NCBI RefSeq assembly: GCF_020034655.1
Contig: NZ_JAIQDJ010000008.1
Span: 22,745 to 86,744 of the forward strand
Origin: Thermomonas beijingensis
GTDB taxonomy: Bacteria; Pseudomonadota; Gammaproteobacteria; Xanthomonadales; Xanthomonadaceae
Length of the DNA: 64,000 nt
Reading direction: 5' to 3'
The notes beneath the pieces are model-generated. The model searched no databases and was not told the origin of the DNA. It saw only the letters and a list, made by a program, of their open reading frames with translations. This document shows, piece after piece, positions 27,896 through 39,200 of the stretch. Position 1 is the stretch's first letter; each line of letters opens with the position of its first letter. A program made the translations under genes and the position numbers.

Positions 27896-28477
27896 ATGAC
27901 CGTTGCTGGTGACATCACTGTTTTGCTGGATGCCGCCCGCGAGGGTGATCGTGGCGCGCTGGATCGGGTGCTGGCCACGCTGTATCAGGAATTGCATGGC
28001 ATGGCGCGCCGGCAACTGGCCGGCCAACAGCACGGGCATACGCTGAATGCCACCGCGCTGGTGCATGAGGCTTATTTGAAACTGATCGGGCGCGGCGATG
28101 GCAGTGCCAAGTTCGATGACCGCGCGCACTTCTTCGCCTATGCCGCATCGGCAATGCGTTCGGTGATTGTGGATTACGCCCGTCAGCGGTTGGCGCAAAA
28201 GCGCGGCGGCGACCTGCACCGGGTGACCGACTTGCCCGAGGACATTGAAGGCGGTTTGCGTCTGGACGAGGACATGTTGGGGCTGGATACCGCACTGAAT
28301 CGGCTGACGGCGGTCGACCCACGCCTGACCCAGGTGGTGGAGCTGCGCTATTTCGCCGGCCTGTCGGAGTTGGAGATCGCAGCATTGATGCAGCGTTCCG
28401 AGCGCAGCGTGCGCCGCGACTGGCAGAAAGCGCGGATGTTCCTGCTGGCCTCGTTGCAGGAGACCCCGTCGGCCTGA
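27896..28477 (+). CDS. ECF sigma factor (ECF43-like, Sig-70_X6 type)
   Basis: A 193-residue sigma-70-family protein. Region 2 contains TALVHEAYLKLIG, lacking the usual acidic DxxQE motif; region 4 is PRLTQVVELRYFAGLSELEIAALMQRSERSVRRDW. This form of ECF factor is usually linked to Ser/Thr kinases rather than anti-sigma factors. The kinase gene follows after 28 bases. In Xanthomonas citri the EcfP-PknS pair, which looks equivalent in layout, controls type VI secretion through phosphorylation of the sigma factor; that link is inference here. Confidence 0.88.
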   Translation: MTVAGDITVLLDAAREGDRGALDRVLATLYQELHGMARRQLAGQQHGHTLNATALVHEAYLKLIGRGDGSAKFDDRAHFFAYAASAMRSVIVDYARQRLAQKRGGDLHRVTDLPEDIEGGLRLDEDMLGLDTALNRLTAVDPRLTQVVELRYFAGLSELEIAALMQRSERSVRRDWQKARMFLLASLQETPSA

Positions 28478-28505
28478 CCGCAAGGTCAGGGAGGCGGTTG
28501 CCGGC

Positions 28506-31364
28506 ATGGATCTCGCGCGCTGGCAACGCCTGTCGCCACTGCTGGATGCCCTGCTGGAGCTGCCTGCCGACCAACGCGCCGAGCACCTGCAAGTGCTGCG
28601 CTGCGAAGACCCGCAACTGGCCGCCGAACTTGAACGTCTGTTGCTGCTTGAAGCCGACGATGCCGAATTCCTGAACACGCCGGTGATGCAACTACCGGCC
28701 GGCGTGGTGCCCGGTGCGCGCTTTGGCCCGTACCGGCTTGAGCGCGTGCTGGGCGAAGGCGGCATGGGCCAGGTATGGTTGGCTGCACGTGCCGATGGCC
28801 TGTACGAGCGCAAAGTGGCGCTGAAGTTGTTGCGCTCCGGCCTGGTCGATTCCAGCCTGCGCCAGCGCTTTGACCGCGAGCGTGAAATACTGGCGCGGTT
28901 TGCGCACCCGTTCATCGCACGCCTGTTGGATGCCGGCGTTGATCAAGGCGGGCAACCGTATCTGGCGCTGGAGTACGTGGATGGCGAGTCGATCACCAGT
29001 TGGTGCCAGGCGCGTCAGCTCGACATCGCCGCGCGGCTGGATCTATTTCGCCAAATTTGCGATGCGGTCAGCCATGCGCATGCCAACTTGATCGTGCATC
29101 GCGACCTCAAGCCCTCCAATATCCTGGTCACTCCCGATGGGCATGTGCGGCTGCTCGATTTCGGTATTGCCAAACTGCTCGACGTGGATCCGCTGCCGGT
29201 AGAACAAACCCGCACCGGCGTGCGTGCCTTCACCTTGCACTACGCCGCCCCCGAACAGATTCGAGGCGAGCCGGTCACCACCATGACCGATGTCTATTCG
29301 CTCGGGGTGGTGTTGTACGAGTTGTTGACCGGCAGCAAGCCATACCGGCTCAAGCGCCAGACCGATGCCGAGTGGGAAGAAGCCATCCTCGACGGCGCAC
29401 CGCTGAAACCATCGCAGGCCGCGCAACTGGCCGATCCCCTGCTGGTGCGGCCCTATACGCCACGTCGCCTGGCCAAAGTGCTGCTGGGTGATCTCGATAA
29501 CATCATCCTCAAGGCGTTGGCCAAACGCCCGAACCAACGCTACGTCTCGGCCGAGGCCTTGTCGCAAGACTTGCTCAGCTTCCTGCGCGGCCGGCCGGTA
29601 CTGGCGCGCGGTGAAAGCATGGGTTATCGCGTTCGCAAATACGTGCAACGGCATCGCTGGTCAATGGCGGCGGGCACCACCATTTTATTGGTGCTGATGA
29701 CCGCGCTGGGGGTCGTGGCATGGCAGGCGCAACGCGCTTTGCATGAAGCCTCGCGCGCGCAAGCCATGCAGCGTTTTATTGCCGAATTATTCCAGGACGC
29801 GGGCAGTTCACCCAACACCCCAATCGACCTGCGCAGCTTGCTGGATATGGGTATTTTGCGTGGCGAACACAGCTTGGCGCGGCAGCCGCAGGCGCGTGCG
29901 GAGCTGTATGGCGTGGTGGCGCAATTGCGTTTGAGCTTGGGCGACTATCGCGAAGCCGATGCGTTGTTGCAGCGTCAAGCCAATCTACTGGCGCAATTAC
30001 CGGATGCGCCGTTCAGTCTGCGCATGGAAGCAGTCACGCTGCGTGGCAACGTGCAACGCCAATTGGGCAATCCTGGCCTGTGCGTAGCGCAAATGCAGCG
30101 GCTGGAGCTGCAGGTGGATACCGAGCAATCGCGCCTGTCACAACAAGTCTCCGCGTATTACACGCAACTGGGGCGTTGTCTTCGCGAAGTGGGCCAGACC
30201 GATGCCGCCAAACGCTTGTTCATGCGCGCACTGGATCTGCGGCGCAAGCAGAACGACGAGACTGGGCTGGCCGAAACCACACTCGATTTGGCCACATTGC
30301 AAGCCGATGGTGGCAGCCCCGCTGAAGCCCTGCACACCATTGCCAGCGGCTTGATGCGGCTACGCCAAAAAGCCGGTGATCACCATCCTGAAGCAATCGA
30401 TATGCTGCGCTCGATGTGCTCGCTGGAGCGCAACATGGATGCCGTAGATGATGCCGTGCGCGACTGCAAGCAATCCCTGAAATTGGCGCAAGAACTGCAC
30501 GGCCCCAACCATCGCACCGCGATTGATGCCAATCGCCAACTGGCGGCGCTGTATGTGGACTTGGGCCGCTTCAATGAAGCCGAAACCATCTTCCTTGATA
30601 CCACTGCGTGGATGACTACGCGCCTGGACGTCAACCATCCGGATATGGCCCGCGCTTACAACAGCCTGGCAATCGTGGCGTGGGAACGCGGCGACCTTGC
30701 GCGCGCGATGCGTTTTCAGCAACAGGCGGTGGATGCCTGGCGCAAATCCGGCAATGACGGATTGATTGCCGCCGGCTTGTTCAATCTGGCGATGATCCAG
30801 CACGATGCCGGCCATGATCGTGATGCGTTGGCAGCCGCGCACGAGTCAGCAAACCTGCGGGCGCGCCAATTCGGTGCCAACCACGAATTGGTGGGCGATA
30901 GTGACCGTTTGACTGGTGAAATCCAGGTAGCACTCGGGCAAACCGTGCTCGCGCGTAGCGTATTGGAAACAGCTGTGCAGCTGACCCGCGCGGGATATGG
31001 CCCCGAGCATTCACACACCCGGCGTGCCGAGGTTTCACTGGCACGTCTTTTGGCCAGCCAGGGCCAGCCAAATGCGCTCGAGCAACTCGATCGGTTAGGA
31101 CAACTGCACAGCAATGGGTTGGAGCAGCGAAAAGCGGTCTGGCTGGCACGTGCATATGCGGCGCAACTGCGCTGCCAGCAGCAACCACAGTTGTCGCGCG
31201 TCACCCTGGATGCGGTATTGGCCGATATGCAGTTGGCTGTCCCCGAAGGCGGCGCGGTGCCGCGTGAAATCCAGGCGATTCGAAACACCTGCGGCAAGCC
31301 GGTCAAAGCGGCAACGGCACCTGCAACGGCTCGATCAGCCCCTCGCCACGCATCACCTTCTTGA
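28506..31364 (+). CDS. Membrane Ser/Thr protein kinase with TPR-rich C-terminal domain
   Basis: A 952-residue kinase. The kinase domain (about 72-360) has the glycine loop GEGGMG (83-88), Lys107, the HRDLKPSN loop with Asp200, DFG (218-220) and APE (248-250). One membrane segment follows at about 387-406. The remaining 540 residues are helical TPR-like repeats, probably periplasmic and sensory. The 28-base spacing to the ECF sigma gene suggests it phosphorylates that factor. The last 62 bases overlap the 3' end of tdk on the opposite strand. Confidence 0.93.
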   Translation: MDLARWQRLSPLLDALLELPADQRAEHLQVLRCEDPQLAAELERLLLLEADDAEFLNTPVMQLPAGVVPGARFGPYRLERVLGEGGMGQVWLAARADGLYERKVALKLLRSGLVDSSLRQRFDREREILARFAHPFIARLLDAGVDQGGQPYLALEYVDGESITSWCQARQLDIAARLDLFRQICDAVSHAHANLIVHRDLKPSNILVTPDGHVRLLDFGIAKLLDVDPLPVEQTRTGVRAFTLHYAAPEQIRGEPVTTMTDVYSLGVVLYELLTGSKPYRLKRQTDAEWEEAILDGAPLKPSQAAQLADPLLVRPYTPRRLAKVLLGDLDNIILKALAKRPNQRYVSAEALSQDLLSFLRGRPVLARGESMGYRVRKYVQRHRWSMAAGTTILLVLMTALGVVAWQAQRALHEASRAQAMQRFIAELFQDAGSSPNTPIDLRSLLDMGILRGEHSLARQPQARAELYGVVAQLRLSLGDYREADALLQRQANLLAQLPDAPFSLRMEAVTLRGNVQRQLGNPGLCVAQMQRLELQVDTEQSRLSQQVSAYYTQLGRCLREVGQTDAAKRLFMRALDLRRKQNDETGLAETTLDLATLQADGGSPAEALHTIASGLMRLRQKAGDHHPEAIDMLRSMCSLERNMDAVDDAVRDCKQSLKLAQELHGPNHRTAIDANRQLAALYVDLGRFNEAETIFLDTTAWMTTRLDVNHPDMARAYNSLAIVAWERGDLARAMRFQQQAVDAWRKSGNDGLIAAGLFNLAMIQHDAGHDRDALAAAHESANLRARQFGANHELVGDSDRLTGEIQVALGQTVLARSVLETAVQLTRAGYGPEHSHTRRAEVSLARLLASQGQPNALEQLDRLGQLHSNGLEQRKAVWLARAYAAQLRCQQQPQLSRVTLDAVLADMQLAVPEGGAVPREIQAIRNTCGKPVKAATAPATARSAPRHASPS

Positions 31365-31923
31365 ACTCGGCACGCGACACCGACACATAGCGCTCGTTGC
31401 CTCCAATTTCCACCTGCGGCCCGTCCTGTACGGCGCGCCCCTGCGCATCAATGCGTACATTCATGATGGCTTTCTTGCCGCTATGGCAAATCGTCTTGAT
31501 TTCGGAAAACTCATCGGCCCACGCCAGCAAATACTGGCTGCCCTCAAATAGCTCGCCGCGAAAATCCGTGCGCAAGCCGTAGCACAGCACCGGAATGCGC
31601 AGCGCATCCACCACTTCACTGAGTTGCCAGACCTGCGATTTGCTCAAAAATTGCGCCTCATCCACCAGCACGCAATGCAATGGCCCGTTGTCGCGGATGT
31701 CGTCTTCCACCACCTGCTGCAAATCAGCATCGCGTGAAAACGCCACCCCCTGCGCACGCAGCCCGATACGGGAGGCCACCGTGCCAGCCCCGGCGCGGTC
31801 ATCCAGGCGCGGGGTCAAGATCGCCACCCGCATGCCGCGCTCGCGGTAGTTGTGCGCGCTTTGCAGCAACGTGGTGGTCTTGCCCGCATTCATCGCGGAA
31901 TAATAGAAATAAAGCTTGGCCAT
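31303..31923 (-). CDS. tdk: Thymidine kinase
   Basis: This type II thymidine kinase makes dTMP in nucleotide salvage. The 206-residue protein starts [20 protein letters not shown] (P-loop) and has VDEAQFLSK (Walker B and catalytic Glu), with a lasso region and Tyr near YGLRTDF. The 3' end overlaps the Ser/Thr kinase gene by 62 bp tail to tail. A TAAAAT element lies 6 bases before its ATG. Confidence 0.96.
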   Translation of the reverse strand: MAKLYFYYSAMNAGKTTTLLQSAHNYRERGMRVAILTPRLDDRAGAGTVASRIGLRAQGVAFSRDADLQQVVEDDIRDNGPLHCVLVDEAQFLSKSQVWQLSEVVDALRIPVLCYGLRTDFRGELFEGSQYLLAWADEFSEIKTICHSGKKAIMNVRIDAQGRAVQDGPQVEIGGNERYVSVSRAEFKKVMRGEGLIEPLQVPLPL

Positions 31924-31929
31924 GCACGG

Positions 31930-31935
31930 ATTTTA
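31930..31935 (-). promoter_or_regulatory. -10-like element of tdk
   Basis: TAAAAT on the minus strand ends 6 bases before the tdk ATG at 31923, predicting a leaderless transcript. Confidence 0.5.
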
Positions 31936-31984
31936 ACGGTGAACAAGGCTGGGCAGAACGCCCGCCAGCACTGAAAATGGCGCA

Positions 31985-33994
31985 ATGTCAGCACCCAACC
32001 TGCACGGCCTCAATCCCCCCCAGCGGCAAGCGGTCTTGCACACCGAGGGCCCCCTGCTGGTGCTGGCCGGTGCCGGCAGTGGCAAGACCCGGGTCATCAT
32101 CGAAAAGGTTGCGCATCTGATCCAGTCCGGCCGCTACCCGGCCAAGCGCATCGCCGCAATCACCTTCACCAACAAATCCGCACGCGAAATGCGCGAGCGC
32201 GTGGGCAAGCGCATCAAAGGCGATGCCGCGCAGGACCTCACGGTGTCGACCTTTCACGCGCTGGGCCTGAAGATTGTGCAGATTGACCACGCCAAGCTGG
32301 GCCTGCGCCGCGGGTTTTCCATTTTTGATGCCGATGATTCCAGCGCGCAGCTGAAAGATTTGCTGCCACCCGGCAGCAAACCCGATGTGATCGATGCTGC
32401 CAAACACCTCATCAGCCGCGCCAAGAATGCCGGGTTGTCGCCGGCACAAGCGGCAGAGGCTTCGCGCAGCACGCGTGAGCGCGAAGCTGCCGCGCTGTAT
32501 GCGCGCTACCAGCAGCGGTTATCGGCATTCAATGCGGTGGATTTTGATGATCTGATTCGGCTGCCGGTGCAGTTGCTGGAAACCGATGACGAGGTTCGCA
32601 TGGCCTGGCGCGAGCGCATCGGCTATCTGCTGGTGGACGAATGCCAAGACACCAACGATGCGCAATATCGCCTGCTCAAAGCCATTGCCGGTGACGCAGG
32701 CCAGTTCACCTGCGTGGGCGACGACGACCAGAGCATTTACGCCTGGCGCGGGGCCAATCCGGATAATCTGCTTTCGCTGGGCACGGATTACCCGGCGCTC
32801 AAAATCGTCAAGCTGGAACAAAACTACCGCTGCTCCAACCGCGTGTTGCGCGCCGCCAATGCACTGATTGCCAACAACCCGCACGAGCACCCGAAAACGC
32901 TGTGGAGCGATGCCGCCGATGGCGAACGCATCCGCGTATGGGAGTGCCGTGACGCCGCGCACGAGGCCGACAAAGTGGCTGCGGAAATCCAGTTCATCGC
33001 ACAAAAACACACCGCACCAGACGCGCCGCCACCGTGGGGTGAGATTTGCATTTTGTTTCGCGGCAACCACCAAAGCCGCGCACTGGAAAAAGCCCTGCAA
33101 CTGCTGCGCATTCCGTATCACCTCAGTGGCGGCACCGCGTTTTTGGACCGCGGCGAAGTCAAGGACGCGTTGGCGTGGCTGCGCCTACTGGCCAACCCAG
33201 ACGATGACGCCGCGTTTTTGCGCGCAGTGCAGTCGCCCAATCGCGGCGTGGGTGCGGGCACCTTGGCCAAGCTGGGTGAACTGGCCGCGCACGCGCACGT
33301 GCCGCTGGCACGCGCCGCCGAATCGATTACCTTGGCCAAACAATTGCCGGCCCGCGCCGCCAATGCGCTGCAAGGTTTTGCCAGCCTCCTGCACGGGCTG
33401 CGCAACGATGCACGCACGTTGCCGCCGACGGAATTGGTGCGCAAGCTCAATGAACGCTCCGGTCTGCTGGCTGCGCTGCAGGCCAGTTGCAAAGACGAAG
33501 CCCAGTTCAAGCTGCGCCGGCGCAATCTGGATGAATTGGCCGACTGGTTTGATGGCCCGAAAACGTCCGGCCCCGGCGAGCTGGCCGCCGCGCTGGCGCT
33601 GCTCTCGCATGCAGACAAAGGCGATGTCGGAAATCAGGTGCGGCTGATGTCGATGCATGCCTCGAAGGGGCTGGAGTTCCGCTTTGTGTTCATCGTCGGT
33701 GTGGAAGACGGTAACCTGCCGCACGAAGCGAGCCTGGACGAAGGCCGCCTCGATGAAGAACGCCGCTTGTTCTACGTCGGCATCACCCGCGCCAAAGAAC
33801 GCCTATGGCTGTCGCACGCGAAAGAAGCGCAGCGCTGGGGCGACAAACTGCGCTTGCAACCCAGTCGTTTTCTCGACGAACTCCCTGCCGATGAACTCCA
33901 GCGCGACGGTGCCGACCCGGTGGCTGATGCCGCGCAAAAAGCCGAGCGCCGCAGCACCAGCCTGGCCAATATCCGCGCCATGCTGGCGGACTGA
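31985..33994 (+). CDS. rep: ATP-dependent DNA helicase Rep
   Basis: A 669-residue superfamily 1A 3'-5' helicase. It has the Q-motif LNPPQRQAV, Walker A AGAGSGKTR, motif II VDECQDTN, motif III GDDDQSIYAWRGA, motif IV EQNYRCS and motif VI YVGITRAKERL. The length and the LNPPQRQAV opening fit Rep better than UvrD. Rep clears proteins ahead of replication forks. The start at 31985 is 61 bases from the divergent tdk start. Confidence 0.95.
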   Translation: MSAPNLHGLNPPQRQAVLHTEGPLLVLAGAGSGKTRVIIEKVAHLIQSGRYPAKRIAAITFTNKSAREMRERVGKRIKGDAAQDLTVSTFHALGLKIVQIDHAKLGLRRGFSIFDADDSSAQLKDLLPPGSKPDVIDAAKHLISRAKNAGLSPAQAAEASRSTREREAAALYARYQQRLSAFNAVDFDDLIRLPVQLLETDDEVRMAWRERIGYLLVDECQDTNDAQYRLLKAIAGDAGQFTCVGDDDQSIYAWRGANPDNLLSLGTDYPALKIVKLEQNYRCSNRVLRAANALIANNPHEHPKTLWSDAADGERIRVWECRDAAHEADKVAAEIQFIAQKHTAPDAPPPWGEICILFRGNHQSRALEKALQLLRIPYHLSGGTAFLDRGEVKDALAWLRLLANPDDDAAFLRAVQSPNRGVGAGTLAKLGELAAHAHVPLARAAESITLAKQLPARAANALQGFASLLHGLRNDARTLPPTELVRKLNERSGLLAALQASCKDEAQFKLRRRNLDELADWFDGPKTSGPGELAAALALLSHADKGDVGNQVRLMSMHASKGLEFRFVFIVGVEDGNLPHEASLDEGRLDEERRLFYVGITRAKERLWLSHAKEAQRWGDKLRLQPSRFLDELPADELQRDGADPVADAAQKAERRSTSLANIRAMLAD

Positions 33995-34051
33995 AGCAAC
34001 ACTTTCATGTGTGACGAGTAAACTGGCAGCCCGCTGCCCCTGAGCCCTGCC

Positions 34052-34966
34052 ATGCGCCGTGTTTTCACCCTGACCCTGTTCGCTGCTTCACTGGCATTGT
34101 CTGCCTGTAAAACTACAGCGCCGTTGGCCGCAACGGTGGCCCCTGTATCCACCACAGAGGCACCAGTAGCGAGTGCCACCAGCAACGCAACTGCGCCCCA
34201 CGACAACCTCAATGCAGTGCTGTGGATGCAGCGTTCCGCGGAATATGGTGCCGTCACCGAAACCATTTATCGTGCGGCTACCGACCGGCTAGACATAGCG
34301 CTCAAGGACAGGCGCTGGGACGCGCTGGTAGCCGATGAGCGCAGTAACGCGAGTACCGGCCTGCCACCTGCGGTGGTGATGGATGTGGATGAGACCGTGC
34401 TGGACAACTCGCCTTATCAGGCGCGCCTGATTCAGGACGGCCAGGATTACAGCGATGTGACGTGGGATCTTTGGGTGGCGGAGAAAAAAGCCAAGGCAGT
34501 GCCGGGTGTCGTTGCTTTCACGAAGGCCGCCAACGCGCGCGGCATCACCGTTTTGTACATCTCCAATCGCGCAACTCATTTGAAAGAAGCCACCATCGAC
34601 AACTTGAAGGCTGTCGGTCTTCCAGTGAAAAGCGATGATGTGTTCCTTGGTCTGGGCACATTCGTCCAGGATTGCGAGCAAAACGGCAGCGAAAAAGACT
34701 GTCGGCGACGCCTGGCCGGTCAGAAGTACCGCGTGTTGATGCAGTTTGGCGATCAGCTTGGTGATTTCGTGCAGGTCATTGCCAACACGCCCAGTGCCCG
34801 TGCCGAATTGGTGAGCCGTTACACCAACTGGTTTGGTGAGCGCTGGTTCATGCTGCCCAATCCAAGCTATGGCAGCTGGGAGCCGGCGTTGTTCAACAAC
34901 GCCTGGGGGTCGCCAGCAGGCGAGCGTCGCAACCTCAAGCATGACGCACTTGATCTTTCCAAATAA
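34052..34966 (+). CDS. Class C acid phosphatase / 5'-nucleotidase, lipoprotein e(P4) family
   Basis: A 304-residue HAD-family lipoprotein (signal with lipobox LSAC). The catalytic DDDD-class motif is VVMDVDETVLDN near residue 110, and the second motif is QFGDQLGDF near residue 232. In Haemophilus the e(P4) homologue dephosphorylates nucleotides at the outer membrane during NAD uptake. The Thr/Ala/Pro linker after the lipobox is typical of outer-membrane lipoproteins. Confidence 0.92.
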   Translation: MRRVFTLTLFAASLALSACKTTAPLAATVAPVSTTEAPVASATSNATAPHDNLNAVLWMQRSAEYGAVTETIYRAATDRLDIALKDRRWDALVADERSNASTGLPPAVVMDVDETVLDNSPYQARLIQDGQDYSDVTWDLWVAEKKAKAVPGVVAFTKAANARGITVLYISNRATHLKEATIDNLKAVGLPVKSDDVFLGLGTFVQDCEQNGSEKDCRRRLAGQKYRVLMQFGDQLGDFVQVIANTPSARAELVSRYTNWFGERWFMLPNPSYGSWEPALFNNAWGSPAGERRNLKHDALDLSK

Positions 34967-35201
34967 AAACAATGACTTAAAATCACTACGTGATGTATTG
35001 ATTTAATGTTTTATCCAAAGTAGGCTAATGCCATTCCGGTGCACGCCGGAGTGCTGCTACATCCGTATCCATCCCGGCCCTGCCGGCGCTTGAGGAGACC
35101 CTGCGCGATCGTCGGTGTCTCCTTTTCTTTGTCCAGTCCTTTGTCCAGGTTGCACCTGGCTTGCGCTTGCGTCATATCGCGCTGGCCCTGACACTCCCCG
35201 G
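34967..35201 (+). other. Intergenic region with AT-rich start and terminator
   Basis: The first 60 bases after the phosphatase gene are AT-rich. A hairpin at 35032-35053 (about 8-bp stem around TGCACG) is not followed by T's. The terminator at 35094-35128 closes the upstream unit. No small gene or RNA is recognised. Confidence 0.5.
35094..35128 (+). terminator. Intrinsic terminator
   Basis: GGAGAC and GTCTCC arms, extended by CC/GG with one bulged base, are followed by TTTTCTTT. It lies 128 bases after the acid phosphatase gene. Confidence 0.7.
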
Positions 35202-36131
35202 ATGCCACTCGATTCCGCACGTTCCTGGTACTTCACTGCTGCACACCTGTGCGGGATTGCATTGGTGGCGTGCCTGGTGGCTTGCCAGCCCGAAGGTGGC
35301 GGTGGCCAGCGCCCTGTTGCAGGTATTGCCAACAGCGAGGTCGCGGCCTTGCGTCCCGTGGATGCGGTCTATGTGTTGCGTGACCGCCTGTTGGCCCGCG
35401 ATGGCGCAGGGTTTGCGCGGCTGGCGGTGCCGCCGGCACTGCATGCCGAGTTGGAGCTGGCCTGGCGCACCGGTCGCAGCCGCTGGCCATTGGATGAATT
35501 GCCGCTGGATGCCCGTATCCCGCGCATGCTGGCTGCGCTACAAGTCCCCAATGCCGACAAGGCACTGATGGTGACCTTTCGCAGCCAATTTGCCGGGGCC
35601 GATGCCGATATCGACCAAGCCATCCGCACCTTGATGGTGTTCGGTGGTCAGTACGTGCAAACCGATCCCGATAGCAGCCAGGCCGAGCACGACCATAGCC
35701 ACCAAGCCATTGCTGCGATCGGCACATGGGCGCTGCAAGCACCGCTGGCAGACCCCAAACGCGCCCAGCGTTTTTTTTCCGTACTCTCGGCCGCCGCCGT
35801 ACGCAGCGGCATCGACGGCAAGGCCGGTAACCAGGCATTTGCCACCCTCGGCATGACCCAAAGCCTGAACCGGCTGTCACCCTTTCTCGCCACCCTGCTG
35901 GCGCAGTTGCACCAGCAGTACGGGCTGGATATCGACGCCAGCCTGCGCGGCCTGCATGTGAGCCTGACGCAGCAAACCGGCGATCAGGCCCAGCTGCGCT
36001 TGCAGTACACCCTGGCCGGGCGCCCCATCGACGCCGTCGTACCGGTAGTCCGCCTTGATGGACACTGGTACCTACGGGATTTTGTGGCGCGGGCGGAAAC
36101 CTCTGTCGGGCGGACTGCCGGCGCGCTTTAG
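35202..36131 (+). CDS. Putative lipoprotein of unknown function
   Basis: A 309-residue protein whose N-terminus (MPLDSARSWYFTAAHLCGIA then LVACLVACQ) carries a hydrophobic segment ending in a lipobox-like LVAC. A glycine-rich linker follows. The body is mostly alpha-helical and no family is recognised; the C-terminal part (LAGRPIDAVVPVVRLDGHWY) resembles a small alpha+beta fold. The start at 35202 is chosen for the signal segment. Downstream is the TonB receptor with its own promoter region. Confidence 0.72.
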   Translation: MPLDSARSWYFTAAHLCGIALVACLVACQPEGGGGQRPVAGIANSEVAALRPVDAVYVLRDRLLARDGAGFARLAVPPALHAELELAWRTGRSRWPLDELPLDARIPRMLAALQVPNADKALMVTFRSQFAGADADIDQAIRTLMVFGGQYVQTDPDSSQAEHDHSHQAIAAIGTWALQAPLADPKRAQRFFSVLSAAAVRSGIDGKAGNQAFATLGMTQSLNRLSPFLATLLAQLHQQYGLDIDASLRGLHVSLTQQTGDQAQLRLQYTLAGRPIDAVVPVVRLDGHWYLRDFVARAETSVGRTAGAL

Positions 36132-36141
36132 CACACACCTT

Positions 36142-36169
36142 GTAACGATTGCGTGAAAACAATCATTAC
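36142..36169 (+). promoter_or_regulatory. Imperfect palindrome upstream of the TonB receptor
   Basis: GTAACGATTG and CAATCATTAC form 10-bp arms with one mismatch around an 8-base spacer, in an AT-rich stretch 83 bases before the start. It is a candidate operator. Confidence 0.5.
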
Positions 36170-36176
36170 ATTTCTG

Positions 36177-36188
36177 TAACATATGTTA
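36177..36188 (+). promoter_or_regulatory. Perfect palindrome upstream of the TonB receptor
   Basis: TAACATATGTTA is a perfect 12-bp palindrome, 8 bases after the first inverted repeat. Both share a GTAAC half-element, which suggests one regulator binding twice. Confidence 0.5.
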
Positions 36189-36251
36189 GCCTCCCCCATG
36201 TTGCCCAACGTCAGCAACGCAGCACAACACTCTTGAGGGGAGTCCAGAACC

Positions 36252-39200
36252 ATGCAATTCAAAACCAACCGGCTGCGCGACGCAGTCGTCTTCGCACTGA
36301 TCATTGGCAGCGGAATCGGCGCAGCGCAAGCGCAGAACGCGCCCGCAACCAGCGACAAGGACAGCAAGGCCAAGACCTTGGATACCTTGGTGGTGACCGG
36401 TTCGCGCATTCGCCAGGTCGATGTGGAAACCAGCCAGCCGGTAACCTTCATCACCCGCGACGACATCGAGAAGCAGGGCTTCCAATCGGTCGCCGACATC
36501 CTGCAAAACATCACCGCCACGGGTGCTCCGCCAATTTCGCGCGCTTCGCCGCTGTCCGCTGGCGAGGCGGCCGGCGGTACTTTCATCAGCCTGCGCAATA
36601 TCGGTGCCGCGCGCACCTTGGTGCTCCTCAATGGTCGCCGCCTTGGTGTCACCACTGGCGGCTTGGCAGACATCTCCACCATCCCGGCGTCGGCAGTGGA
36701 GCGTATCGAAGTACTCAAGGATGGGGCGTCGGCAATCTACGGCTCGGATGCCATCGCCGGTGTGATCAACGTGATTACCCGCCAGAATTTCAATGGCGCC
36801 ATGGCCAGCGTTTACTACGGCCAGTACGGCGAGGGCGACGGTGCGATCAAGAAGGGCGACGTGGTGTGGGGCATGGGCAATGACCGTGGCTCGATTGTGG
36901 TCTCTGGCGAATACCGCAAGGAAGATGGCGTGGGCGCAACCGACCGCTGGTTCACCCAAGACCCGCGCGGCCCGCTGCATCCGACCGATAACTGGACCAC
37001 GGTGGGTGCCTATGGCGGCTTTGTCACCACCGCGTCCACGCCGATCCCGGGCATTCCTGCCGGGACTCGCGTCATCCTCAAAGCCGGCGGCGACCCACGT
37101 AACCCGGCCGATTACATACGCCAAAATGTGGCCACCGGCACCTGTGCAGGGGCAACCACCAGCACCGGTTGTACCCCAGGCAGCATTGCGGACAAGACCA
37201 ATACCCTGGAGCAAACCGACCTGCGCACACCGCTGGAGTCGAAGTCGCTCAATATCGATGGCAACCTGAAGCTGACTGACGCCATCACCGCCAAGGTGGG
37301 CGTGTTGTACAGCAATCGCGTGTCCAATCGCACCGTGGCCGGTTACCCGATGCAGGCCGCTTCGTTCAATACCCCGATGTCGGCACAGAGCTACTTCAAC
37401 CCGACCGGGGCCACCATCAGCAACTGGTGGCGGCGGACGTGGGAAGTGCCGCGGATCTCCGGCTCTGATCTGACCACCTACCGCATCTCGGCATCGCTGG
37501 AAGGCAGCTTCGAAGGCTTCAATGGCATGCCGTGGGATTGGGATGTCAGCTATATGCACAACAGCAACAAATTGCTGCAAAACACCTATGGCAATTTGAA
37601 TCTGGCCAATGTGCGCAATGCGGTGGGCGCCTCGTTCAAGGATGCCAGCGGCAATGTGGTCTGCGGCACGCCGGGTAATGTGGTCGCTGGCTGCCAAGTC
37701 TGGAATCCCTTCCTGGCCTATGGCGTCACCGGTGCGGGCGCGCTGTCTGGCAACCAGGCCTTGCAGAACTACTTGTTCCAGGAAGAACACGCCACTGGCG
37801 AGACCACCACCAAGGTATGGGCCGTGAACTTGGCTGGCTCCTTGTTCAGCCTGCCAGCGGGCGAGCTCGGATTTGCGGTGGGTGCCGAATATCGCAATGA
37901 ATCCGGCAAATTCGTGCCGGATGCCCTTGCAGTGACCGGCGGCTCCACCAATCTGTCGTCTGGCCCCACCCGTGGCGGTTACAACGTCAAGGAGTTCTAC
38001 GCCGAGCTCTCCGCACCCTTGCTCAAGGATGTGGTCATGGCGAAGGAGCTGACGCTGAACCTGGCGTCGCGCTACTCCAAGTACAACACCTTCGGCAATA
38101 CCACCAACAGCAAGCTGGGCTTTGTCTGGAAGCCGTTGGATCAGCTGATGTTGCGCGGTACCGTGGCCGAGGGCTTCCGCGCACCAACCATCGCTGACTT
38201 GTACGGCGGCAGCTCGGAAACGTTCTCGTTCTTCACCGATCCCTGCGACACCCTGTTTGGCAGCTCGGCGCAGAATGCCACCACCCGTGGCAACTGCACC
38301 AATGGTGTCGGTGGCAATGGTGCGCTGGGTGCGCTGGCCGCTACCTACCGTCAGCGCAGTCAGACTGGTCTGGCAGGCTCGCCCAACACGCAGACCCCCA
38401 TTGCGTTCGTGAGCGGCTCCAACCCATTGCTGCAACCGGAAACGTCCAAGACCAAAACCTTGGGCGCGGTATGGAGTCCGCCGTGGGTTGAAAACCTGAA
38501 CATGGCGTTGGATTGGTGGAAGATTCGTATCGAAAACACCATCGTGGCCGACAGCCCGGACTTGATCCTCAACGACTGCTATGTGCAGGGGATCGCATCG
38601 CGTTGCAATGCTGCTCTGTTCACCCGCGCTGCCGATGGCACCCCGCGCGTGACCTACGGTAGCCGCAATGCGGGCTATCGTCTGGTGGAAGGCTTCGACT
38701 TCGACATCAGCTACCGCTGGAGCTGGGCGGCCGTGGGTGACTTCCGGGTGACCTCGAACAGCACCTACACCTCGAAAGACATCCTGATCTCCACCAACGA
38801 CCCACGTTATCCGGTGTCCTCGGTGGGGGTGACCAGCACGTTCCGCATCCGTTCGAATGCCAACCTGAGCTGGGAACGCGGAATCTTCGGCGCCAGCTGG
38901 ATGGTGCGTTATTACTCGTCGATGGCGGAAGGCTGCACCTACTTCGTCCCCGGCCTGAACGATCCGAATCTGGAATGCAACCAGATTCAATACGCACCCA
39001 CCGGTGGTTTCGTAACCGGCACCACCACGCCGGCCAGCGCCATCCGTCGGCGCAATGTGCATGGCGCCACGGTGTTCAATGACCTGCAATTCCGGGTCAA
39101 GTTGCCGTGGGATGCCAACGTCTCGGTGGGCGCCAACAACGCGTTCAACAAGATCGGGCCGATCCTGTACACCCAGCCCAGCGCCAACGTGAACTACTAC

